Shown: piece by piece, positions 34,893-42,615 of the stretch
Layout of the letters: each line of letters begins with the position of its first letter
Position numbering within the stretch: position 1 is the stretch's first letter
NCBI RefSeq assembly: GCF_003047285.1
Contig: NZ_PZYX01000007.1
Location: forward strand, 113,285-177,284
Length of the DNA stretch: 64,000 bases
Reading direction: 5' to 3'
Origin: Nocardioides allogilvus
GTDB lineage: Bacteria > Actinomycetota > Actinomycetes > Propionibacteriales > Nocardioidaceae
Position numbers and translations under genes: made by a program
Notes under the pieces: model-generated
Database searches by the model: none
What the model saw: the letters and a program-made list of their open reading frames with translations, nothing else
What the model was told of the DNA's origin: nothing

Positions 34893-35621
34893 GTGACGAC
34901 GACGGAGGACGCCCCGCTGTTGCGGCCCGTCTCCGCGCGCTCGGCGATCCTGACCATCCTGCTCGCGGCGGACCCGCCCAGCCTGAGCGCGAGCCAGATC
35001 TGCGCTGCGGCGACCCGGGTCGGCTACGCCGAGGCCACGGCACGGGTGGCTGCCTCGCGCATGGTCTCCTCCGGCGAGATGCTCCGCGAGGACAGGAGCT
35101 ACACGCTCTCCCCCCGACTGATGGAGCGCCGCCGCCGGGTCGACGCGTCGGTCAGCCCACGACTGCGTGACTGGTCCGGTGACTGGGAGCTGGTGGTGAT
35201 CACTGCCGTCGGCCGCAGTCCGGCGGACCGGTCCGACCTGCGCGGCGATCTGACCGGGCTCGGCCTGGCCGAGCTGCGCGAAGGCGTGTGGATGCGCCCG
35301 GACAACCTGGAGCGTCCTTGGCCCGAACGCCTCGACACCACGTGCCGCCGGATGGTGGTGCGACCTGTCGAGGACGCCGCTGACCTCGTCGGTCAGCTCT
35401 GGGACCTCGACGCGTGGTCGACGCGCGGGCGCGCGTTGCTGGACGCGACAGGCAGCGAGGACGCGAACACCCGCTTCACCGCCACTGCTGCCGCCGTGCG
35501 CCACCTGGTGGCCGACCCGGTGCTGCCGACCAACCTGCTCCCCGACGGGTGGCCCGGCGACGAGCTCCGCGCTGCGTACGCCGACTACAAGCCCTGGCTC
35601 TTCACCACCCCCTCTGACTGA
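34893..35621 (+). CDS. PaaX-family transcriptional regulator
   Basis: A 242-aa repressor of the PaaX type, which responds to aryl-CoA or acyl-CoA ligands. The N-terminal winged helix covers about 10-80 (ARSAILTILLAADPPSLSASQICAAATRVG ... RMVSSGEMLREDRSYTLSP). A central PaaX domain includes WELVVITAVGRSPADRSDLRGDLTGLGLAELREGVWMRPDN. A C-terminal PaaX-C domain spans about 150-235 (DLVGQLWDLDAWSTRGRALL). GTG 34893 is 6 nt from a -10 hexamer and has no ribosome binding site, so the mRNA is probably leaderless. The enoyl-CoA hydratase gene follows 23 bp later and is likely co-transcribed. Confidence 0.9.
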   Translation: MTTTEDAPLLRPVSARSAILTILLAADPPSLSASQICAAATRVGYAEATARVAASRMVSSGEMLREDRSYTLSPRLMERRRRVDASVSPRLRDWSGDWELVVITAVGRSPADRSDLRGDLTGLGLAELREGVWMRPDNLERPWPERLDTTCRRMVVRPVEDAADLVGQLWDLDAWSTRGRALLDATGSEDANTRFTATAAAVRHLVADPVLPTNLLPDGWPGDELRAAYADYKPWLFTTPSD

Positions 35622-35644
35622 CCCCCAACAACCCAGGAGATCCC

Positions 35645-36409
35645 ATGACCGAGCTGACCGGCATCCGCTACTCCGTCGACGGCGGAGTGGCCACCATCGC
35701 ACTGGCCCGCCCCGACGCGTCGAACTCGTTCGACCTGCCCACCGCGCAGTCGTTGGGAGCTGCCGTGGACCGCGCGAGTGCCGACCCGTCGGTCGCCGTG
35801 GTGCTGCTGACCGGTGACGGCGCACGTTTCTGCGCCGGCGGTGACGTCTCCTCGATGGCCGCCTCGCAGGACCCCGCGGCGTACCTCCTGGAGCTGGCGC
35901 AGGAGCTCGACGGCGCACTGCAGCGACTGGGCCAGATGGAGAAGCCCGTCGTGGCTGCGGTCCAGGGGGCTGCCGCCGGCGCCGGCCTCGCCGTCGTGCT
36001 GAGCGCCGACGTGGTCGTCAGTGGAGCAGGGGCGAAGTTCCTCACGGCCTACGCCGGCGTGGGGCTGACCCCGGACTGCGGACTGTCCTGGCTGCTGCCG
36101 CGCGCGGTCGGGCAGCAGCGGGCGCTCGAGCTGGCACTCACCGGCCGGGTGCTCTCCGCGGCCGAGGCACGCGACTGGGGTCTGGTGACCACCGTCGTCG
36201 AGGACGACGAGCTGGAGGCCGCCGCGACCGAGCTCGCCGCGAAGCTCGCGACGAAGCCGCCGTTCGCGCTCGGCCAGGCCCGTCGGCTGATCCGCTCCTC
36301 GTGGACGGCGACCCGGGCCGAGACCGGCGCTGACGAGGCGCAGACCATCTCGCAGGCAGTCACCACGCCGGAGGCCCGGACGCTGGTCGCGAAGTTCGCC
36401 GGCCGCTGA
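35645..36409 (+). CDS. enoyl-CoA hydratase/isomerase family protein
   Basis: A 254-aa crotonase-fold enzyme. The oxyanion-hole segments are GARFCAGGDVSSMAAS (about 59-74) and AAVQGAAAGAGLAVVLSADVVV. The third segment reads AYAGVGLTPDCGLSWLLPRAVG, with Asp rather than the second hydratase Glu; this PaaG-like form favours isomerase (such as 1,2-epoxyphenylacetyl-CoA isomerase) over classical hydratase activity. AGGAG precedes the ATG. Together with the PaaX-like regulator this suggests an aromatic or odd acyl-CoA pathway, but no other paa genes are in the window. Confidence 0.9.
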   Translation: MTELTGIRYSVDGGVATIALARPDASNSFDLPTAQSLGAAVDRASADPSVAVVLLTGDGARFCAGGDVSSMAASQDPAAYLLELAQELDGALQRLGQMEKPVVAAVQGAAAGAGLAVVLSADVVVSGAGAKFLTAYAGVGLTPDCGLSWLLPRAVGQQRALELALTGRVLSAAEARDWGLVTTVVEDDELEAAATELAAKLATKPPFALGQARRLIRSSWTATRAETGADEAQTISQAVTTPEARTLVAKFAGR

Positions 36410-36418
36410 GCCGAATCG

Positions 36419-37546
36419 TCAGGCGGGGCGCTCGCGACTCAGGTACCGGACGGGCTTGCCGAGCGACCCGGCGTAGGCGATCTCCCGTCGGGTCGACTCA
36501 CCCAGATAGCCACCCGGATCCACGACGTACACCTCGTCGGCCATGCGGATCTTCTGGAAGTGCAACGCGCCCAGCCGCTCCTTCAGGTCCGAGCCGTCGA
36601 CTGTCCCGAACATCCCGAGGCTGATCACGACGTACCCGTCCATCGTGAGCCGCTGGTTGACCTCCGCGAACTCGGCCTCGAACCTGGTCGAACCGCAGAG
36701 CGTGATGACCCTTGCCTCGGCCGACTCGGTGCGTAAGCGGCTCCGCTCGTCATCGACGCGGCGCTCCTCGTAGATGTCGCCCGCCCGCGCCAGCGCCCGC
36801 CAGGGCTTGGCGAGGTCGAGCGCGACGTGGAGTGCGGGGTCGCCCCGGTCCAGCGTCCCGATCACCAGCCCCGCCTCGCTGCCGACGTCGGCCAGCACCT
36901 CGCCGTGCGGTCCGATGAGTCCGGAGTGGAACAGGTGCGTTCTCTGCGCGGGCACCGACAGGCTCAGCCAGTAGTTGTGGATCGCGGCGTGGGCGCGGGC
37001 CTTGGTCTCGAAGATCGAGTCGACCGGATATGCCGACAGCAGCACGCAGTCGACCCCGAGCCGTCGGTACTCCGCGAACAGGTCCTCGAAGTTCACCTCG
37101 ATGCAGAGCGCCAGGCCGAAGCGGAAGCCGTCGACGTCGACCACCACCGGCTCGAACCCCGGCGTGTAGAACCGGGTGAGCTCGGTGTTCGAGCACTTCC
37201 GCTTGTCGTAGCGGTCGACGAGCTCCCCCTGGTCGGAGATCACGTAGAGGCTGTTGTGCGGCCAGTGCGGCGGGGTCAGCGGGTGCGCGGACCCGAGCAC
37301 CACCCAGATCCCGAGCTCACCGGCGAGTGCGGCAACTTCCTCGAGCTCGCGGCGTACGGCGGACCAGTCGACGTCCTCCCAGGCGGCCACGTCCGCCACG
37401 GCGTAGCCAGACAGGAACCCCTCGGGGAAGTGGGCCAGCCGCGCGCCCGCCGCTGCAGCGACCCGCAACATCCGCCGTACCTCGGCGCCGTTGGCACGGG
37501 GATCGGAGGAGGCGGTGGGCTGGCAGGTGGCCATCGCAAGGCTCAT
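36419..37546 (-). CDS. carbon-nitrogen hydrolase fused to nucleoside 2-deoxyribosyltransferase-like domain
   Basis: A 375-aa two-domain protein. Residues 1-255 are a nitrilase-superfamily domain with the Glu-Lys-Cys triad visible: HFPEGFLSGY (Glu 42), DKRKCSNTELTRFYTPG (Lys 115 or 117) and LALCIEVNFEDLF (Cys 148). Residues about 279-371 form a small Rossmann-like domain of the DUF4406/deoxyribosyltransferase-like kind: ITLCGSTRFEAEFAEVNQRL, ADEVYVVDPGGYLGESTRREIAYAGSLGKPVRYLS. The first could hydrolyse an amide or nitrile, and the second may bind or cleave an N-glycosidic or nucleotide-like ligand. ATG 37546 (MSLAMATCQP) matches the usual nitrilase N-terminus; convergent with the hydratase gene. 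Confidence 0.85.
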   Translation of the reverse strand: MSLAMATCQPTASSDPRANGAEVRRMLRVAAAAGARLAHFPEGFLSGYAVADVAAWEDVDWSAVRRELEEVAALAGELGIWVVLGSAHPLTPPHWPHNSLYVISDQGELVDRYDKRKCSNTELTRFYTPGFEPVVVDVDGFRFGLALCIEVNFEDLFAEYRRLGVDCVLLSAYPVDSIFETKARAHAAIHNYWLSLSVPAQRTHLFHSGLIGPHGEVLADVGSEAGLVIGTLDRGDPALHVALDLAKPWRALARAGDIYEERRVDDERSRLRTESAEARVITLCGSTRFEAEFAEVNQRLTMDGYVVISLGMFGTVDGSDLKERLGALHFQKIRMADEVYVVDPGGYLGESTRREIAYAGSLGKPVRYLSRERPA

Positions 37547-37574
37547 CCGCGCATCTTGGCAGGCCGCCGCGCCC

Positions 37575-37811
37575 TCACCCCTCAGGCAGCTCTGCAAACG
37601 CGCGCTTCACGTCGCGGTACCAGCCCATCCCGGCGACGGGCCGCTTCCAGCGGCCCTTCATCTCGTTGCGGGCGGGCACGTGGGCCTCGTCGCCCTGGGC
37701 CACCAGGTCCTTGAGGTGCTTGTCCTGGGCCTTGATCACCTCGTCGGCGGTCTGTCCCGCCAGGGCGAGGTCGCAGGGGCCGCCGAGCTGCTTGCAGGTC
37801 ATGGTCTTCAT
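37575..37811 (-). CDS. DUF1059-like small protein
   Basis: A 78-aa protein. MKTMTCKQLGGPCDLALAGQTADEVIKAQDKHL matches the DUF1059 pattern of a short Cys-Gly-Gly-x-Cys start (Cys 6, Cys 13) followed by a helix; the C-terminal half (RWKRPVAGMGWYRDVKRAFAELPEG) is an extension. Function of the family is unknown. AGGAAG precedes ATG 37811. It lies between the nitrilase fusion gene and a small hypothetical gene on the same strand. Confidence 0.8.
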   Translation of the reverse strand: MKTMTCKQLGGPCDLALAGQTADEVIKAQDKHLKDLVAQGDEAHVPARNEMKGRWKRPVAGMGWYRDVKRAFAELPEG

Positions 37812-37878
37812 GGGTCTTCCTCACGTCGAAGTGACACTCTCACCTGGATGACGTGAGCGGCCGCCGAAGTGTGACCGG

Positions 37879-38190
37879 CTACTCGCGTCGTTCGTGGAGC
37901 CGCTGCTGGGCGGCCTCGAGATAGGCCAGGCACGGCGCCTCGACGCCCGGGTGCTTCTCGACCAGGTGGAAGATCCACCGGTCCATCGCCGCCATGTAGC
38001 CGTTGTCGCCGCCGGGACGGTAGGTCGACCAGGCCCGCGGGCGCGTGCCCCGTGACGCCGTGTTGCGGCACACGGTGCAGGCGACCTTGTAGGAGAACTG
38101 CTGCTGCGCATCCAGGTCGATCTTGGCCGTCGCGAGCGGGCCGGCCTCGACGGCGGCCTTCCGTTCGCGAGCTGATCGGCTCGCCACCAT
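37879..38190 (-). CDS. hypothetical protein with CxxC
   Basis: A 103-aa protein that I do not recognise. The N-terminal half is basic and helical (MVASRSARERKAAVEAGPL), followed by VACTVCRNTASRGTRPRAW, which could be half of a zinc site, and a helical C-terminus (MDRWIFHLVEKHPGVEAPCLAYLEAAQQRLHERRE). The reading frame fits the local codon bias and it is followed by another small gene on the same strand. The start is ATG 38190, without a strong ribosome binding site. Confidence 0.6.
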   Translation of the reverse strand: MVASRSARERKAAVEAGPLATAKIDLDAQQQFSYKVACTVCRNTASRGTRPRAWSTYRPGGDNGYMAAMDRWIFHLVEKHPGVEAPCLAYLEAAQQRLHERRE

Positions 38191-38273
38191 GTGTTGTGTC
38201 GCCTCTGTCGTATTCCGCGGGTGCCGTTCGTGGTCCTTATGAGAGTACCCAAGGAAGATTCGGAGGCACGACC

Positions 38274-38426
38274 ATGTGGGACACCGTCCAGATCAACACC
38301 GTCCACCTGTCGCACGACCTTCCGTGCCCGCGGTGCGGACACGCGCTGCACACGCACCTCGCGTGCAGCGACGCCTGCGACTGCGCGCCCGTCGTGATGC
38401 CCGGAGCGACGTGGCGCGCCGCCTGA
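38274..38426 (+). CDS. small Cys-rich (zinc-ribbon-like) protein
   Basis: A 50-aa protein, MWDTVQINTVHLSHDLPCPRCGHALHTHLACSDACDC and a short tail. Cys 18-x2-Cys 21 and the later Cys pair around 31-37, with His 23 and His 26 between, could bind one zinc ion. A good GGAGG ribosome binding site lies 7 nt before ATG 38274, and the coding bias is actinobacterial. It lies in the 270-bp space between a small minus-strand gene and the third GDPD gene. I do not know its role; a small metal-binding or regulatory protein is plausible. Confidence 0.75.
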   Translation: MWDTVQINTVHLSHDLPCPRCGHALHTHLACSDACDCAPVVMPGATWRAA

Positions 38427-38462
38427 CCTCCTAGGATCGAGAGCCCGACCCAGGGAGGACGC

Positions 38463-39299
38463 GTGACCTTCGACCTGCAGGCCCACCGCGGTGGTGCCGG
38501 ACTCCACCCGGAGAACACCCTCGAGGCCTTCGGCGGCGCCCTGACCCTCGGCGTCTCCACGCTCGAGCTCGACGTGCACCTCACCCGCGAGGACGACGTG
38601 GTCGTCAGCCACGACCCGGCGCTCGCCGACGCGCGGCTGATCCGCCGCCTCACGCGCGCGGACCTGCCGCCGTCGATGCCCCTGCTCCGCGACGTCGCAG
38701 CCCTCCTCGACGAGCGCGCGGCCCGCGGCGTACGCCTCAATCTCGAGATCAAGTTCGACGCGATGGCGGCCGCCGAGCTGACGACACGAGCCGAATTCGT
38801 CGCCGTCACCCTCGACGCGATCCGCATCGACGGCCTGGTGGACAGGACTGCCGTCCAGTGCTTCGACTGGGGCGTCCTGGACCTCGTCGGCAAGGAGGAG
38901 CCGGGCGTCCGCCGCAACCTGCTCGTCTCCCCGAAGTACCTCAAGCCCGACAAGGACGGCCCGTCGCGCTGGTTCGGCGGCCTCGACGTGGCCGAGGAGT
39001 TCCTCACCACCGCGGCCGAGCAGGGCTTCGACGCGGTCTCCCCCATCCACGGCAGCCCCTTCCTCGGCGGCGTCGACGACGAGGCCTACGTCGCGTTCGC
39101 CGACGGCGAGCTCGTCGACGGCGCCCATGCCGCCGGCCTGCAGGTCATTCCGTACGTCGTCGACGACCCGCCGACGATGGCCGCGCTCGTCCGGCTCGGT
39201 GTGGACGGCCTGATCACCAACTACCCCGACCGGCTCCGCGCCGTGCTCGAGGCCGAGGGACTCTCGCTGCCGCAATCGTTCCCGCCACGCAACCTTTGA
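38463..39299 (+). CDS. glycerophosphodiester phosphodiesterase, cytoplasmic type
   Basis: A 278-aa GDPD enzyme without a signal peptide, the third in this window but more distant from the tandem pair. FDLQAHRGGAGLHPENTLEAFGGALTLGVSTLELDVHLTREDDVVVSHDP has the catalytic His-Arg and metal-ligand Glu/Asp. LNLEIKFD, FDWGVLDLVG and DGLITNYPDRLRAVL complete the barrel. The GlpQ-type insertion of the tandem pair is missing. GTG 38463 is preceded by GGGAGGA, and a TAGGAT -10-like hexamer lies at 38432-38437. Confidence 0.93.
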   Translation: MTFDLQAHRGGAGLHPENTLEAFGGALTLGVSTLELDVHLTREDDVVVSHDPALADARLIRRLTRADLPPSMPLLRDVAALLDERAARGVRLNLEIKFDAMAAAELTTRAEFVAVTLDAIRIDGLVDRTAVQCFDWGVLDLVGKEEPGVRRNLLVSPKYLKPDKDGPSRWFGGLDVAEEFLTTAAEQGFDAVSPIHGSPFLGGVDDEAYVAFADGELVDGAHAAGLQVIPYVVDDPPTMAALVRLGVDGLITNYPDRLRAVLEAEGLSLPQSFPPRNL

Positions 39300-39324
39300 G
39301 CACGGTCGAAACGTCAGACCAGAC

Positions 39325-40371
39325 ATGAAGCGACTCCTCACGACCCTGGCCGTCGCACCGCTGGCCCTGGCCCTCGTCGGCCCGGCCTCGCAGGCCACTG
39401 CACCCGCACCGCCCACGACGATCTTCGACGTCTCCTCGCTCAAGACCGGCGCCGCGCCCAGGCTCGCCTGGTCCGAGACGACCGGCTCCAGGACGACCAT
39501 CCACGCACCCGGGGGAACCACGACCCCCGTCGCGGGTCGGATGAACGCGTTCGCGCCGATGGGATCGGGCTATGTCGTCCAGTCGTTCGACACCACGACC
39601 GCCGCCCGCCCCACCACCCGCTGGGTCAGCGCGAGCGGTTCGCCCGGTCGCTCCAGCTGGCGCACCGGCTACGGCCTGGCGACGTCGCCCGACGGCGAGG
39701 CGGTCGCCTTCACGGTCCGTCGTGGCGGCGTGCGCGTCATCGACCAGGACGGCGACCGGGTGCTGCGGATGCCGTCCATCCCGAGCAAGCAGTTCGGGAC
39801 CCCGGCCCACGTCACCAACGGCTACTGCAAGGAGGACGCCACCAGCAACGGCTGCGCGGTGCTCGTGAACTCGAGCCGCGGCCGGACCAGCTGGTACGTC
39901 ACCTCCCACGGCATCGTCGACGAGACCGGCCTGAAGTGGGTCAGCACCGCGAAGGGTCGCTGGACCGGCGGCCTCACCAAGATCCTGGACGCCGGCTCGT
40001 GCAGCGTGATGAAGAGGGGCCAACGCAACCGCTGGCGCACCTGCGACAACCAGTTCGGCGACATCTCGCCCGACAAGCAGCACGTCCTCGGTGAACCGGC
40101 CTACTCCGACGGCTTCGGTCCCTCCGACCTCGACCTGCTCGACCTGCGCTCGGGCGCCCTCGAGCGCTCGTGGGCGAGCGACCGCAAGGGCACCAGCGCG
40201 GTCTACTTCGACGCGGTCTGGGAGGACTCGACCCACCTGCTGGTCGTCACCTACCAGGACGCCGAGTGGGCGATCGTGCGGCTCGGTCTCGACGGTTCGA
40301 TGGAGTACGCCGTCGCGCCGGTCGCCGACGACGGGGACATGGAGACCCCGTCCCGGCTGCAGGTCCGCTGA
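39325..40371 (+). CDS. secreted protein of unknown function, beta-propeller-like
   Basis: A 348-aa exported protein: MKRLLTTLAVAPLALALVGPASQATAP is a signal peptide. The mature part alternates short beta segments with GYGLATSPDGEAVAFTVRRGGVRVIDQDGDRVLRM and GDISPDKQHVLGEPAYSDGFGPSDLDLLDLRSGAL, resembling WD40/TolB-like propeller blades (S-P-D-G/K turns). Cysteines at NGYCKEDATSNGCAVL and GSCSVMKRG...RTCDNQF suggest disulfides outside the cell. No catalytic site is recognised. It starts 25 bp after the GDPD gene. Confidence 0.78.
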   Translation: MKRLLTTLAVAPLALALVGPASQATAPAPPTTIFDVSSLKTGAAPRLAWSETTGSRTTIHAPGGTTTPVAGRMNAFAPMGSGYVVQSFDTTTAARPTTRWVSASGSPGRSSWRTGYGLATSPDGEAVAFTVRRGGVRVIDQDGDRVLRMPSIPSKQFGTPAHVTNGYCKEDATSNGCAVLVNSSRGRTSWYVTSHGIVDETGLKWVSTAKGRWTGGLTKILDAGSCSVMKRGQRNRWRTCDNQFGDISPDKQHVLGEPAYSDGFGPSDLDLLDLRSGALERSWASDRKGTSAVYFDAVWEDSTHLLVVTYQDAEWAIVRLGLDGSMEYAVAPVADDGDMETPSRLQVR

Positions 40372-40402
40372 CCGCGTGCCCAACGTGGGGTAAAACCTCG
40401 GG

Positions 40403-40425
40403 GACCCTGAGGCTGCCTCAGGGTC
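40403..40425. repeat. perfect inverted repeat (terminator or operator)
   Basis: GACCCTGAGG (40403-40412), loop CTG, CCTCAGGGTC (40416-40425): a perfect 10-bp hairpin 32 bp after the secreted-protein gene and 45 bp before the MMPL gene. It could end the upstream transcript (no T-tract follows) or serve as an operator for the MMPL transporter, whose family is commonly repressed by TetR proteins. Position alone cannot separate the two. Confidence 0.6.
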
Positions 40426-40469
40426 AATCCGGATGCGTGGCGTCGGTGGGCTCCGGTTGACTTGTCCTC

Positions 40470-42608
40470 ATGCATCGACAGATCGCCGGTTCGCTGACCG
40501 GCCCCATCACCAAGTGGATCGTTCTCATCGCCTGGCTGGCCATCGCCGTCGGGTCCTCCATGTTCGCCTCCAAGCTCGTCGACGTGCAGAACAACGAGGC
40601 GTCCTCGTGGCTGCCCGAGAGCGCTGAGTCGACCCGCGCGCTCGACAAGCTCGGCGCCTTCCAGGACGTCAACGCGATCCCCACCCTCGTCGTCTACGAG
40701 CGCGAGGGCGGCCTGACCGAGGCCGACCTCGCCGCCATCGAGGAGCAGGCGACCGAGTTCGCCGCGCTCGAGGGCATCGACGAGGCCGCCCAGGCCCCCG
40801 TCGTCAGCCCGGCCACGGCCGAGCAGTTCGGGTTCCCCGCCGTTTCGGAGGACGGCGAGGTCGCCCAGACCCAGGTCACGTTCAACTTCGGCAAGGACGG
40901 GTGGAACGCCCTGCCCGACGCAGCCGACGAGCTGCGCGGCATTGCCCAGATCGACGGCGTCGAGGTCTATGTCGCCGGCATGGGCGGGCAGGCCGCGGAC
41001 GCGGCCGAGGCCTTCGGCGGCATCGACACCACGCTGCTCTTCGCGACGTTGAGCGTCGTGATCCTGATCCTGCTGTTCACCTACCGCAGCCCGGTGCTGT
41101 GGGTGCTGCCGATCCTGTGCGCGATGTTCGCGCTCGTCTCGTCCCAGGCCCTGATCTACCTCCTCGCGAAGTACGCCGACCTGACCGTCAACGGGCAGTC
41201 CCAGGCGATCCTCACGATCCTGGTCATCGGCGCCGGCACCGACTACGCCCTGCTCCTGGTGGCGCGCTATCGAGAGGAGCTCCGTCGCCACGACAACCGG
41301 CACGAGGCGATGGCCTTCGCGCTGCACCGTGCCGCGCCCGCCATCCTCGCCAGTGCGGCGACCGTGGTGCTGGGCATGCTGTGCCTGCTGTTCGCCGAGA
41401 TGAACTCCACTGCCGGCCTCGGTCCGGTGGCCGCCATCGGCATCGCGGTGACGTTCGTCGTCATGGTGACGCTGCTGCCCGCCCTGCTGGTGATCACGGG
41501 GCGCTGGATCTTCTGGCCGCGCCGCCCCGCGTTCGGCTCGCCCGAGCCCACGCAGACCGGCGTCTGGGCCAAGGTCGGCCGCAAGATCGCGCCCAAGCCG
41601 CGCCGGGTCTGGGTCGGCACGAGCCTCATCCTGGCCGTCTGCTGCCTGGGGCTCTTCACCCTCGACACCAACGGCTTGTCGACCGAGGACACCTACACCA
41701 AGGAGTTCGAGTCGATCACCGGCCAGAAGACGCTGGTGGAGCACGGTCTGGTCGACCAGTCCAACACCGTGGCCGTCGTCGCCAACGCCGAGCAGGGTGA
41801 CGCCGTCGCCGAGGCGATGACCGGCATCACGGGCGTCGAGGCGCCCCAGGCTCCGGTCGTCAAGGACGGCGTGGCCTTCATCGAGGCCACGATCGACTCC
41901 GACCCGTCGTCACCGGCCGCGTTCGAGGCCGTCCAGGCCGTGCGCGACGCCGTGCACGCGGTGGACGGCGCCGACGCCCTGGTGGGCGGCGGGTCGGCGT
42001 TCTACCTCGACACCAAGGAGGCAGCCAACGCCGACAACGTGCTGATCATCCCGATCATCTTGCTGGTGGTGTTCTTGATCCTGGTGGCGCTGCTGCGCTC
42101 GGTGCTGGCGCCGCTGATCCTGATGGGCACAGTCGTGCTGTCCTTCGGGGCCGCGCTCGGGATCAGCTCCCTGCTGTTCAAGCACGTCTTCGGCTTCGCC
42201 GGCTCCGACCCGGGGTTCCCGCTGTTCTCCTTCGTGTTCCTGGTCGCGCTGGGCATCGACTACAACATCTTCTTGATGACGCGAGTCCGCGAGGAGACGA
42301 TGCACCTGGGCACCCGCAAGGGCTCACTGGTGGCGCTGACCTCGACCGGTGGCGTGATCACGAGCGCCGGCCTGGTGCTCGCGGCGACGTTCCTGGTGCT
42401 CGGGACCATCCCGGTGGTGTTCCTGGCCCAGCTCGGTGTCGCCGTCGCCCTCGGTGTCATCCTCGACACGATGATCGTCCGCTCGGTGCTCGTCACCGCG
42501 ATCAACATGGACCTCGGCGGCAAGATCTGGTGGCCGAGCAAGCTCGACCGCGACGACCACGAGCTCACGGTCGAGGAGATCGCCGGACCGATCGAGACCG
42601 TCCACTGA
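40470..42608 (+). CDS. MMPL-family RND transporter
   Basis: A 712-aa transporter with the MMPL layout: helix 1 (WIVLIAWLAIAVGSSMFASKL), a large outer loop (about 40-175), helices 2-6 (TTLLFATLSVVILILLFTY ... GAGTDYALLLVARYREELRR, carrying the Asp-Tyr proton-relay pair), a second outer loop, and a repeat of the five-helix unit (FLVALGIDYNIFLMTRVREETM). Known members export lipids, siderophores or drugs using the proton gradient. The 712-aa length matches the MmpL11/YdfJ-like subgroup rather than the large mycobacterial lipid exporters. No partner gene is adjacent. Confidence 0.93.
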   Translation: MHRQIAGSLTGPITKWIVLIAWLAIAVGSSMFASKLVDVQNNEASSWLPESAESTRALDKLGAFQDVNAIPTLVVYEREGGLTEADLAAIEEQATEFAALEGIDEAAQAPVVSPATAEQFGFPAVSEDGEVAQTQVTFNFGKDGWNALPDAADELRGIAQIDGVEVYVAGMGGQAADAAEAFGGIDTTLLFATLSVVILILLFTYRSPVLWVLPILCAMFALVSSQALIYLLAKYADLTVNGQSQAILTILVIGAGTDYALLLVARYREELRRHDNRHEAMAFALHRAAPAILASAATVVLGMLCLLFAEMNSTAGLGPVAAIGIAVTFVVMVTLLPALLVITGRWIFWPRRPAFGSPEPTQTGVWAKVGRKIAPKPRRVWVGTSLILAVCCLGLFTLDTNGLSTEDTYTKEFESITGQKTLVEHGLVDQSNTVAVVANAEQGDAVAEAMTGITGVEAPQAPVVKDGVAFIEATIDSDPSSPAAFEAVQAVRDAVHAVDGADALVGGGSAFYLDTKEAANADNVLIIPIILLVVFLILVALLRSVLAPLILMGTVVLSFGAALGISSLLFKHVFGFAGSDPGFPLFSFVFLVALGIDYNIFLMTRVREETMHLGTRKGSLVALTSTGGVITSAGLVLAATFLVLGTIPVVFLAQLGVAVALGVILDTMIVRSVLVTAINMDLGGKIWWPSKLDRDDHELTVEEIAGPIETVH

Positions 42609-42615
42609 TCGGGCA

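Noticed and set aside
40403..40425. Rho-independent terminator with T-tract
   Set aside because: The hairpin is real but no run of T follows on either strand, so I list it as an inverted repeat with two possible roles.
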